A stretch of 5,253 bases of DNA, taken from contig JAOZSP010000125.1 in assembly GCA_029939615.1 (NCBI GenBank), forward strand, positions 1-5,253. The letters run 5' to 3'. Below the pieces are notes generated by a model, which saw only the letters and a program-made list of their open reading frames with translations, was not told where the DNA came from and did not search any database. This stretch comes from Candidatus Izemoplasma sp. GTDB lineage: Bacteria > Bacillota_I > Bacilli_A > Izemoplasmatales > Izemoplasmataceae. This document shows positions 1 through 5,207 of this stretch, piece after piece; position 1 is the first letter of the stretch; the number at the start of each line of letters is the position of its first letter. Both the position numbers and the translations under genes were made by a program.

Positions 1-16
1 ATATCGTTTCTTTTAA

Positions 17-292
17 TTAACCTATTAAGCCGTCTAAAGCTCCTGAATCGTATAATAAGTATAGTCCTACCACGATTCCTAAAACAATTATGATTTTCGA
101 TAATTTTTTAATTAACTCAAATGTCCCCATAATAAAAATTATTCCACCAACAAGTAATACAATTAGTTGAGTAACAGCATCTAACTCTGTAAAGAAGTTA
201 TATCCATCTAGAATATATTTATCTAAGTTAAGTGTTTCATTTACCATATTAAAAATAACATCATAAAACGGAAGTTCCTCTAGGAAACTCAT
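17..292 (-). CDS. Small two-helix membrane protein, function unknown
   Basis: This encodes 91 residues, and I do not recognise the family. The first 37 residues or so are acidic and partly amphipathic (SFLEELPFYD at the start). Two hydrophobic segments follow, at about residues 41-59 and 67-81, joined by a short basic loop (KKLSK, 62-66). By the positive-inside rule the loop is cytosolic and both ends face outwards, which is an inference. There is no signal peptidase site and no cysteine. I chose the ATG at 292 because the GTG three codons upstream (301-299) lies inside the ribosome-binding sequence AGGTGAT (303-297), which sits four bases from the ATG. The gene follows recR by 76 bases and has its own extended -10 promoter, so it can be expressed separately. 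Its position resembles that of yaaL/bofA in Bacillus. BofA is of similar length and also a membrane protein, but I see no convincing sequence likeness. The gene is probably real; its function is open. Confidence 0.75.
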   Translation of the reverse strand: MSFLEELPFYDVIFNMVNETLNLDKYILDGYNFFTELDAVTQLIVLLVGGIIFIMGTFELIKKLSKIIIVLGIVVGLYLLYDSGALDGLIG

Positions 293-323
293 ATTAATCA
301 CCTCTTCTGCAAATTCTACTTAT

Positions 324-332
324 ATTATAACA
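324..332 (-). promoter_or_regulatory. Extended -10 promoter of the small membrane protein gene
   Basis: On the minus strand the sequence TGTTATAAT is a perfect extended -10 element (TGn followed by TATAAT, hexamer at 329-324). Transcription would start near 317, giving a leader of about 25 bases before the ATG at 292. No good -35 hexamer lies 16-18 bases upstream, which fits an extended -10 promoter that does not need one. It lies in the gap after recR, so the small gene is probably transcribed both from here and by read-through. Confidence 0.65.
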
Positions 333-339
333 AAAAACC

Positions 340-348
340 TGTGAATAA
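340..348 (-). promoter_or_regulatory. DnaA-box match upstream of the small gene's promoter
   Basis: The minus strand reads TTATTCACA, an exact match to the DnaA-box consensus TTATNCACA. It lies in the spacer/-35 region of the promoter whose -10 is at 329-324, so a bound protein would cover that promoter. The match is seen directly; binding is inference. A single 9-mer can occur by chance in AT-rich DNA. Confidence 0.3.
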
Positions 349-368
349 GTTATGAATTTTTACAACTT

Positions 369-968
369 TTATAATTTTCTTCTTCCTTCAATTGCTTTTA
401 CGATTGTAATTTCATCAGCATATTCAATATTTCCACCTGCTGGAATACCATGCGCAATACGCGTTACTAAGATGTCTGTGTCTTCCAATAAGCGACTAAT
501 ATAATTAGCTGTTGTTTCTCCCTCATTATTTAAATTAGTAGCTAAAATCACTTCTTTTATTTCTTTGTTTTGAAGTCTTGTTAGTAGTGATTTTAGATTT
601 ATATCATCTGGTCCTATCCCATCACTTGGTGATATAACACCATTTAGAACGTGATATAGCCCATTATATTTGTTTGTTTTTTCTACTACTATTATATCTT
701 TAGCTTCTTCAACAACAATCATTGTTCTTGGATTTCTTGACTCATCCTTACATATATAACAAGGATCTGTGTCTGTAATATTACCACAAATAGGACATTG
801 AAAAATGTCTTCCTTTATCTTTTGATAAGATTCTATTATTTCATCAATACTTTCATCATTCATTCTATTAACTGTGAATAAGGCATATCTTTCTGCAGTT
901 TTTTTTCCTACACCTGGATATTTTCGTAAGGATTCAATTAATTTCTCTATTGCTGATGGATATTTCAT
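369..968 (-). CDS. recR: Recombination mediator protein RecR
   Basis: This encodes 199 residues, the usual RecR length. RecR works with RecO (and RecF) to load RecA on SSB-covered single-stranded DNA at gaps, in the cytoplasm. Domains run in the family order. A helix-hairpin-helix is at residues 17-29 (YPGVGKKTAERYA). A four-cysteine zinc finger has C58, C61, C70 and C73. A Toprim domain runs from about 82 (MIVVEEAKD) to 170, with the conserved acidic pair in NNEGE (147-151). The C-terminal signature is RIAHGIPAGGNIEYADE and the protein ends in EGRRKL. One oddity is ATNLNNEGETTA at 143-154, where most relatives have a proline after ATN. The start is supported by AAGGAG at 982-977, eight bases from the ATG; this site overlaps the last two bases of the ybaB stop codon. 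recR is therefore co-transcribed and probably translationally linked with ybaB and dnaX. Identification is secure. Confidence 0.97.
   Translation of the reverse strand: MKYPSAIEKLIESLRKYPGVGKKTAERYALFTVNRMNDESIDEIIESYQKIKEDIFQCPICGNITDTDPCYICKDESRNPRTMIVVEEAKDIIVVEKTNKYNGLYHVLNGVISPSDGIGPDDINLKSLLTRLQNKEIKEVILATNLNNEGETTANYISRLLEDTDILVTRIAHGIPAGGNIEYADEITIVKAIEGRRKL
873..881 (-). promoter_or_regulatory. Second exact DnaA-box match, inside recR
   Basis: The minus strand reads TTATTCACA, the same 9-mer (10-mer with the following G) found at 348-340. Here it is inside recR, encoding part of ALFTVN, so it may be a by-product of coding. Reported as a sequence match only. Confidence 0.2.
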
Positions 969-980
969 AAGAATTACTCC

Positions 981-1286
981 TTAAAATAAACTCGGTAGTC
1001 CTCCGCCAGTAAATTGTGACATTACACTCTCGGTTTCTTGTTCTATTTTTTTTATACAATCATTCACTGCTGAAATGATTGTATCTTGAAGCATTTCTAA
1101 ATCTTCTGGAGATTCAATAGCATCCTGCGCTATTTTTATTTCTTTCATTTGTTTATCTCCTGTAAACTCAACAGTAACCATTTTCCCTCCGGCTGAACCG
1201 TAGAAAGTAGAAGCTTCCAGTTCTTTTTGAGCTCTTACCATATCGCGTTGCATTTTTTGCAACTGTTTTATCATACCTGGATTCAT
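981..1286 (-). CDS. ybaB: YbaB/EbfC family nucleoid-associated protein
   Basis: This encodes 101 residues, typical for the YbaB/EbfC (YaaK in Bacillus) family of small dimeric DNA-binding proteins that associate with the nucleoid. Recognisable parts are an N-terminal helix MNPGMIKQLQKMQRDM with a further basic/acidic helix to about residue 26. Next comes the family signature around FYGSAGGKMVTVEFTGDKQM (28-47), then a C-terminal helix from about 62 to 90 and a glycine-rich tail (TGGGLPSLF). The gene sits between dnaX and recR, its standard place in Firmicutes and many other bacteria, and is probably functionally linked to replication and repair. Its ATG overlaps the dnaX stop codon by one base (TAATG, 1288-1284), and its ribosome-binding site GAGGAG (1302-1297) lies within the last codons of dnaX, so translation is probably coupled. 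No truncation is seen. Family assignment is secure; the precise cellular role is not known from the sequence. Confidence 0.95.
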   Translation of the reverse strand: MNPGMIKQLQKMQRDMVRAQKELEASTFYGSAGGKMVTVEFTGDKQMKEIKIAQDAIESPEDLEMLQDTIISAVNDCIKKIEQETESVMSQFTGGGLPSLF

Positions 1287-3229
1287 TATTTTTTTTCTCC
1301 TCTTTTAACTTTAACTGCATCAGAGCCAAAAATACTTATAGCATCTTTAACAGAATCTGGTGTAAATTCACTTACTTCTTTTTTAAACTTAGGGATTTCT
1401 TTTAAGGCTGGGTGAATAATTTCTGATAATTTAATATATTCATTACGATTTATTTTCCATTTTTTTATGAATTCTTGACTTTTTTCTTCCCACACTTGTG
1501 CTGGAAGAGCTAGATAATTAATTGGTCTTTTATAAAAATCACTTAATATCTTCATAATTATTTCTTTAACATCTGGTTTCATCATACGATTACATAAAGA
1601 TGCATTAGAGTATTGAATTATAGCCATTTCTCCGTTTGTAGCAACAACTCTACCTGTAGTAATCCATTTTGCATAAGCCATTTTGCTTGGATCTACATGT
1701 CTTTCAATATCAAACCATTTACTATTCATAAAAATCTTAACTTCGCGGTTACCATTGTTTAATACTTTCTCAATATATCTTACATCATATGTTTTATATG
1801 GTTCTTCGTCTTCTTCAACTTCTTTTTCTTTTGCTGGTTCTATCGTAAAGAGATTGCTTTCTTTTGAAACTGTTTCCTCATCTTCTTCTATGATTTCTTT
1901 TTGTGGTTTAATATCTTTATTTGGTTCCTCATAAACTATAGTAGTCTCTTCTTTTTTAGCAGGAATTATAATCTTTTCCACTATTTCAGTAGGCTCTTTT
2001 ATTGGTTCCTCAATTATTTCTTTATCTTCTGCATTATCATCTGCCAAGGTTGGTTGAATAAATTCTTTAGTTTCAATGTTTTTTCTTAACTCATCAATTT
2101 CTTGTTTTATTAATTTCATTTCATCTTCAAAGATTATTTCTTGTTTTTCAATCTTGTCAACCATTTTGATCAAAGCTAATTCCATATATAATTTTGCGTT
2201 ATTAGTCCACTTTATGTCGTTTTGTGTTTTATTTAAAATATCAATATAAAAGAAAATCATATTATTTGATAATTTTTTTGATAATTTAATGAAATCATCA
2301 TTTGAAAATATTAGTTGTTCATCTCCTGTAATACTAGTATTTTTAAAAATTAGCAAATCACGATAAAACTTAATTAAATTTTCTACTAATCGTGGTGCTT
2401 CTTTTCCTAGTAAAACTAATTCATCTAATAATTTTATTGCCTCAATTGATTTATTTAAGAAAATCGCTTCCGCTATTTTTAGTAGTTTCTCGTTTGATAC
2501 CGTTCCTTTAATAGCATGAACATCGTCAACACACACTTTTTCATTTGTATATGATACGACTTGATCTAACAAACTAATCGCGTCTCTCATTCCGCCTTCA
2601 GCGCTTTCTGCGATTACTTTTATGGCTTCTTTACTTATTGATATTTTTTCCTCATCAATTATCGTGTTTAACCTTAATGTCATCTCTGGGACACTAACTC
2701 CTCTAAAGTCAAATCTTTGACAACGAGAATGAATTGTTGCTGGAATTTTATGTGGTTCAGTAGTTGCTAAAATAAAAATAACATGTTTAGGTGGCTCTTC
2801 AAGTGTTTTTAGAAGTGCGTTAAAAGCACCTGTACTTAACATGTGCACTTCGTCAATTATATATACTTTATATTTTCCGATTCCTGGTAAATATTTAACT
2901 TTATCTCTAATTTCACGTATTTCATCAACACCATTGTTACTAGCCGCGTCAATTTCAATAACATCACTAATCATATTATTATCAATACCACGACAAATAT
3001 CGCATTCATTACAAGGATTTTCAATTGGTGCTTTTTCACAATTTACAGCTTTTGCTATAATTTTTGCAATTGAAGTTTTCCCTGTTCCTCTTGGCCCACT
3101 AAAAAGATAGGCATGAGCTATCTTATTATTTCTAAGTGCATTCTTGAATGTTCTAGTAATATGTTCTTGTCCTGCTATTTCTTCAAAATCTGCGGGCCTA
3201 TACGTTCTATAAAGTGCTTTATAAGCCAT
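1286..3229 (-). CDS. dnaX: DNA polymerase III subunit gamma/tau (clamp loader ATPase)
   Basis: This encodes 647 residues, a full-length tau-type DnaX. The protein is the ATPase of the clamp loader, which places the sliding clamp on primed DNA; tau also tethers polymerase and helicase at the fork. The AAA+ motor shows Walker A GPRGTGKTS (45-53), a zinc-binding set C64/C73/C76/C79, Walker B IIDEVH (124-129), sensor 1 ATTEP (155-159), the arginine finger in SRC (R169) and sensor 2 GGMRDA (212-217). The collar domain runs to about 360. A long acidic, lysine- and proline-containing linker (about 365-480) is likely disordered. A C-terminal tau domain with conserved-looking aromatic patches fills about 480-647. 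I start at ATG 3229 (MAYKALYRTYRP, the usual family start) because the upstream in-frame GTG at 3238 lies inside the AGGTGAT ribosome-binding site (3240-3234). It is the first gene of the dnaX-ybaB-recR operon, with a promoter at about 3267. The stop overlaps the ybaB start. Confidence 0.97.
   Translation of the reverse strand: MAYKALYRTYRPADFEEIAGQEHITRTFKNALRNNKIAHAYLFSGPRGTGKTSIAKIIAKAVNCEKAPIENPCNECDICRGIDNNMISDVIEIDAASNNGVDEIREIRDKVKYLPGIGKYKVYIIDEVHMLSTGAFNALLKTLEEPPKHVIFILATTEPHKIPATIHSRCQRFDFRGVSVPEMTLRLNTIIDEEKISISKEAIKVIAESAEGGMRDAISLLDQVVSYTNEKVCVDDVHAIKGTVSNEKLLKIAEAIFLNKSIEAIKLLDELVLLGKEAPRLVENLIKFYRDLLIFKNTSITGDEQLIFSNDDFIKLSKKLSNNMIFFYIDILNKTQNDIKWTNNAKLYMELALIKMVDKIEKQEIIFEDEMKLIKQEIDELRKNIETKEFIQPTLADDNAEDKEIIEEPIKEPTEIVEKIIIPAKKEETTIVYEEPNKDIKPQKEIIEEDEETVSKESNLFTIEPAKEKEVEEDEEPYKTYDVRYIEKVLNNGNREVKIFMNSKWFDIERHVDPSKMAYAKWITTGRVVATNGEMAIIQYSNASLCNRMMKPDVKEIIMKILSDFYKRPINYLALPAQVWEEKSQEFIKKWKINRNEYIKLSEIIHPALKEIPKFKKEVSEFTPDSVKDAISIFGSDAVKVKRGEKK
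1289..1302 (-). other. GAGGAG plus A8 tract at the dnaX-ybaB junction (ybaB RBS and possible slip site)
   Basis: The message reads GAGGAG followed by eight A's and then the overlapping TAATG. GAGGAG is the ribosome-binding site of ybaB, ten bases from its ATG. The last codons of dnaX are GAA AAA AAA TAA, so the heptamer A AAA AAA is in the phase needed for -1 slippage, and the -1 frame is exactly the ybaB frame. The ribosome-binding role is well supported; frameshifting or polymerase slippage is speculative. Confidence 0.6.
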
Positions 3230-3233
3230 GTTT

Positions 3234-3242
3234 ATCACCTCT
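3234..3242 (-). promoter_or_regulatory. dnaX ribosome-binding site that decides the start
   Basis: AGAGGTGAT (3242-3234) matches the complement of the usual 16S rRNA 3' end and lies four bases from the ATG at 3229. The in-frame GTG at 3238-3236 is part of this site and is therefore not the start. Confidence 0.8.
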
Positions 3243-3266
3243 AAAATTACTTTTTTGTGTACTTCT

Positions 3267-3272
3267 ATTATA
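3267..3272 (-). promoter_or_regulatory. -10 box of the dnaX-ybaB-recR operon promoter
   Basis: A perfect TATAAT lies at 3272-3267 on the minus strand. Transcription would start near 3260, giving a leader of about 31 bases. No convincing -35 hexamer is visible at the right distance, and there is no TG in the extended -10 position. The upstream half of the promoter overlaps the terminator hairpin of the preceding gene, so the two signals are packed together. Confidence 0.55.
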
Positions 3273-3302
3273 AAACAAAAAGACTATATTTGGTAGTCTT
3301 TT
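3272..3302 (-). terminator. Intrinsic terminator of the 158-residue membrane protein gene
   Basis: Starting two bases after the stop codon, the minus strand carries AAAAGACTA (3302-3294), a seven-base loop CCAAATA, and the perfect complement TAGTCTTTT (3286-3278). T-G-TTTT follows (3277-3272). A nine-base-pair stem with a T-rich tail is a standard rho-independent terminator. The stem is AT-rich with only two G-C pairs, so it may be leaky. It separates the membrane gene from dnaX. Confidence 0.75.
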
Positions 3303-3304
3303 CC

Positions 3305-3781
3305 TTAATTTGCTATCATTTTCTTTACTTCATTAATTACAATGGTTATTGCTTGGTATTCCCTTGAATCTTTTTTAAATTTCTTTTTTAGCATTACGAA
3401 ATTAAACTCGTCTGTTTCACCATCTTTTTTAATATGGAAAGCTTGAAATAATGCTTTTTGAAATTTATCGCTTTCTCTCAACCTTCTAAAATCTTCAATA
3501 CTGAAATCTCCTTGATTATTAACTTCTTGGGTTGTAAATTTTATAAAGTTTGTATATTCATCTTCTTTTTTGCTTAACTTTGATGGCATAATAGTATCTG
3601 CGACTGTATCAAAAAAGTATAAAAATATCATAAATAGTAATGGTACATACCCAATAGAAAGAAGTGTTGTTGCGTCATACCCGCCATTTTGATATGCTAT
3701 ATAGCTAAGATAAGCAAAGTATAAAACAACTACTAAAAAATATAATCTAATATAATGCTTGATTCCTCTTTTGTTTTTCAT
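3305..3781 (-). CDS. Two-helix membrane protein with charged cytoplasmic tail, function unknown
   Basis: This encodes 158 residues, and I do not recognise the family. The N-terminus is basic (MKNKRGIKHYIR). Two hydrophobic segments follow, at about 13-30 and 40-59, separated by a short polar loop (QNGGYDAT, 31-38). The remainder (about 66-158) is hydrophilic, strongly charged and probably mostly helical. The basic N-terminus and the lysine-rich tail place both ends in the cytoplasm, with only the short loop outside; this is inferred from the positive-inside rule. There is no enzyme motif, no cysteine pattern and no nucleotide-binding loop. The start at ATG 3781 is supported by AGGTGAT at 3793-3787, five bases upstream. 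The gene is a single-gene unit: it has its own -10 box at 3805-3800 and a terminator just after the stop. It is divergent from mnmE and shares a very tight promoter region with it, which by itself does not establish a shared function. Confidence 0.85.
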   Translation of the reverse strand: MKNKRGIKHYIRLYFLVVVLYFAYLSYIAYQNGGYDATTLLSIGYVPLLFMIFLYFFDTVADTIMPSKLSKKEDEYTNFIKFTTQEVNNQGDFSIEDFRRLRESDKFQKALFQAFHIKKDGETDEFNFVMLKKKFKKDSREYQAITIVINEVKKMIAN

Positions 3782-3799
3782 TTATAATCACCTAGTAGC

Positions 3800-3805
3800 A
3801 TTATA
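3800..3805 (-). promoter_or_regulatory. -10 box of the 158-residue membrane protein gene
   Basis: A perfect TATAAT is at 3805-3800 on the minus strand. The predicted start, about seven bases on, falls near 3793, the first base of the AGGTGAT ribosome-binding site, so the leader would be only about 12 bases. No clear -35 hexamer is seen; that position is taken up by the opposing mnmE -10 region. Confidence 0.6.
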
Positions 3806-3823
3806 CACTAAAAATTTAAATTA

Positions 3824-3832
3824 TGGTATAAT
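3824..3832 (+). promoter_or_regulatory. Extended -10 promoter of mnmE
   Basis: TGGTATAAT is a perfect extended -10 element (hexamer 3827-3832). The start would fall near 3838-3840, at the first bases of the ribosome-binding site AGGTGAT, leaving a leader of about ten bases before the ATG at 3849. A -35 is at best weak (TATACA at 3802-3807 has four of six consensus bases, with a long spacer), which suits an extended -10 promoter. Confidence 0.65.
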
Positions 3833-3837
3833 AAATT

Positions 3838-3844
3838 AGGTGAT
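3838..3844 (+). promoter_or_regulatory. mnmE ribosome-binding site that decides the start
   Basis: AGGTGAT lies four bases from the ATG at 3849. The in-frame GTG at 3840-3842 is part of this site and should not be used as the start. The 14-mer AGGTGATTAATATG recurs exactly, on the minus strand at 303-290, for the small membrane protein. Confidence 0.8.
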
Positions 3845-3848
3845 TAAT

Positions 3849-5198
3849 ATGGGGAATGATACAATTGTTGCTATTTCAACTGCTTTAGGCCAAGGAGCTA
3901 TTAGTATTGTACGGCTTAGTGGGGAAGAAGCTATTGAAATTGTTAATAAAAGTTTTAAAGGTGTAAATTTAGAAAACGTTAAAAGTCATACTATTCATTA
4001 TGGGCATATAGTCTATAATAATAAAAACATTGATGAAGTCATGATCAGTGTTTTTAAAGCACCAAAATCATTTACAACCGAAGATATTATCGAGATAAAT
4101 TGTCATGGGGGTATCTTTGTAGCTAATAAAATATTAGAAATTATGTTGATAAATGGAGCTAGAAGTGCTAATCCTGGTGAATTTACTGAAAGAGCATTCT
4201 TAAATGGTAGAATTGATTTAACACAAGCAGAAGCTGTAATGGAAATTATTGAAGCTAAATCTGATATGAGTCTTACTTTAGCTAATGAAGGTTTAGATGG
4301 TGTTATCTATAAACTAATCACAGATTTAAGATCTAATTTAATCAATATTATCGCAAATATTGAAGTTAATATTGATTATCCTGAATATGATGACGTTTTA
4401 GAGCTATCTAACAATGTATTAAAACCGGAAATCGAGAAGTTAATAAGTAAAATTGAAGATATTTTAGAAAAAGCTCATTACGGTAAAATAATCAAAGACG
4501 GAATAAAAACGGCGATAATAGGTCGTCCCAACGTTGGTAAATCAAGTATTCTTAATGCATTATTACGTGAAGATAAAGCTATAGTAACTGAAATATTGGG
4601 AACAACGAGAGATATTGTTGAAGGTAACGTCAATATCGGTGGTATTATCTTAAATCTAATTGATACAGCTGGGATAAGAGAATCAAACGATCTAGTTGAG
4701 AAAATTGGTATCAATAAGGCAAAAACGGCAATAAATGAAGCAGAACTAATTCTTTTTGTATTAGATAACAACCAAGCTCTCACAAATGAAGATAAAAAAT
4801 TATTAGAACTAACAAAAAGTAAAAAAAGAATTGTTATAATAAATAAAAAAGACTTAAATAAAGAATTAACACATTCCTTTAATAATAGTGTAGCTATAAG
4901 TGCATTACATAAAACGGGAATAGAAGATTTAGAAAATTTGATTAGGCATATGTTTCTTAGTGGCGAAATCAATTTGTCTGATCAAACATATGTCTCAAAC
5001 ACAAGACATATCGCTAAGCTATCTGAGTCTTTAGTTGCACTTAAAGAAAGCATTCAAGCTATCCACAGTGAAATGCCTGTGGATATGGTTGAAATAGATC
5101 TTAAAAATGCATGGATGTTACTTGGTGAAATAATTGGGGATACGTCAACAACAAGCCTTTTAGACGAACTATTTAGGAAGTTCTGTTTAGGAAAATAA
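3849..5198 (+). CDS. mnmE: tRNA uridine-5-carboxymethylaminomethyl modification GTPase MnmE (TrmE)
   Basis: This encodes 449 residues, the normal MnmE length. With MnmG it makes the aminomethyl or carboxymethylaminomethyl group at C5 of the wobble uridine (U34) of certain tRNAs, using a folate one-carbon unit, FAD and GTP hydrolysis. The N-terminal folate-binding domain (about 1-118) begins DTIVAISTALGQGAISIVRLSG and includes INCHGG and ANPGEFTERAFLNGR. A helical domain flanks an inserted GTPase domain. The latter has G1 GRPNVGKS (225-232), G2/K-loop GTTRD (251-255), G3 DTAG (272-275), G4 NKKD (332-335) and G5 SAL (351-353). The C-terminus is the family hallmark CLGK, with catalytic C446. The start at 3849 is chosen because the upstream GTG lies inside the ribosome-binding site, and MGNDTI fits the family N-terminus. 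The gene stands alone on the plus strand after a divergent promoter; mnmG does not follow in the bases available. Identification is secure. Confidence 0.97.
   Translation: MGNDTIVAISTALGQGAISIVRLSGEEAIEIVNKSFKGVNLENVKSHTIHYGHIVYNNKNIDEVMISVFKAPKSFTTEDIIEINCHGGIFVANKILEIMLINGARSANPGEFTERAFLNGRIDLTQAEAVMEIIEAKSDMSLTLANEGLDGVIYKLITDLRSNLINIIANIEVNIDYPEYDDVLELSNNVLKPEIEKLISKIEDILEKAHYGKIIKDGIKTAIIGRPNVGKSSILNALLREDKAIVTEILGTTRDIVEGNVNIGGIILNLIDTAGIRESNDLVEKIGINKAKTAINEAELILFVLDNNQALTNEDKKLLELTKSKKRIVIINKKDLNKELTHSFNNSVAISALHKTGIEDLENLIRHMFLSGEINLSDQTYVSNTRHIAKLSESLVALKESIQAIHSEMPVDMVEIDLKNAWMLLGEIIGDTSTTSLLDELFRKFCLGK
4988..5011. repeat. 8-bp inverted repeat with 8-base loop inside mnmE
   Basis: ATATGTCT (4988-4995) and AGACATAT (5004-5011) are perfect complements separated by CAAACACA. 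It could form a short hairpin in the mnmE message. It overlaps codons for the conserved-looking region TYVSNTRHI, so it may be incidental. Confidence 0.4.
5060..5085. repeat. 9-bp inverted repeat with DnaA-box-like arms inside mnmE
   Basis: TATCCACAG (5060-5068) and CTGTGGATA (5077-5085) are perfect complements around an eight-base loop. Read outwards to nine bases, each arm matches the DnaA-box consensus TTATNCACA at eight of nine positions, failing only at the first base (CTATCCACA at 5059-5067; ATATCCACA on the minus strand at 5086-5078). The codons encode AIHSEMPVDM, of which MPVDM is a stretch usually kept in the family, so coding constraint could explain part of it. Confidence 0.4.
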
Positions 5199-5207
5199 AG
5201 GAATTTC

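Noticed and set aside
333..370. Possible terminator between recR and the small membrane gene (AAGTT...AACTT followed later by a T-run).
   Set aside because: The stem is only five AT-rich pairs and the T-run does not follow it directly, so read-through is more likely.
2273..2281. In-frame A AAA AAA heptamer inside dnaX (TCA AAA AAA at residues S317-K319); a -1 shift would stop after three more codons.
   Set aside because: A gamma-like product ending near residue 322 would cut into the collar domain, earlier than known gamma products. I see no stimulatory hairpin or well-spaced Shine-Dalgarno. Lysine-lysine AAA AAA is common in AT-rich genes.
3032..3040. TTTTTCACA, a match to the relaxed DnaA consensus TTWTNCACA, inside dnaX.
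   Set aside because: Only the relaxed consensus fits, it is isolated in coding sequence, and such matches are expected by chance in AT-rich DNA.
2841..3110. 89-codon plus-strand open frame opposite dnaX (similar ones at 1227-1415, 1683-1934 and 1901-2089).
   Set aside because: All lie antisense to the conserved dnaX (the first of the similar ones also to the ybaB start) and carry serine/phenylalanine-rich translations typical of shadow frames; no supporting ribosome-binding site or family match.
3782..3848. Replication origin in the divergent intergenic region.
   Set aside because: The gap is only 67 bases, holds no DnaA-box match and is fully used by promoters and ribosome-binding sites.
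4478..4972. 164-codon open frame on the minus strand opposite mnmE.
   Set aside because: It is antisense to the conserved GTPase domain of mnmE, and the translation looks like low-complexity antisense sequence with no family features.
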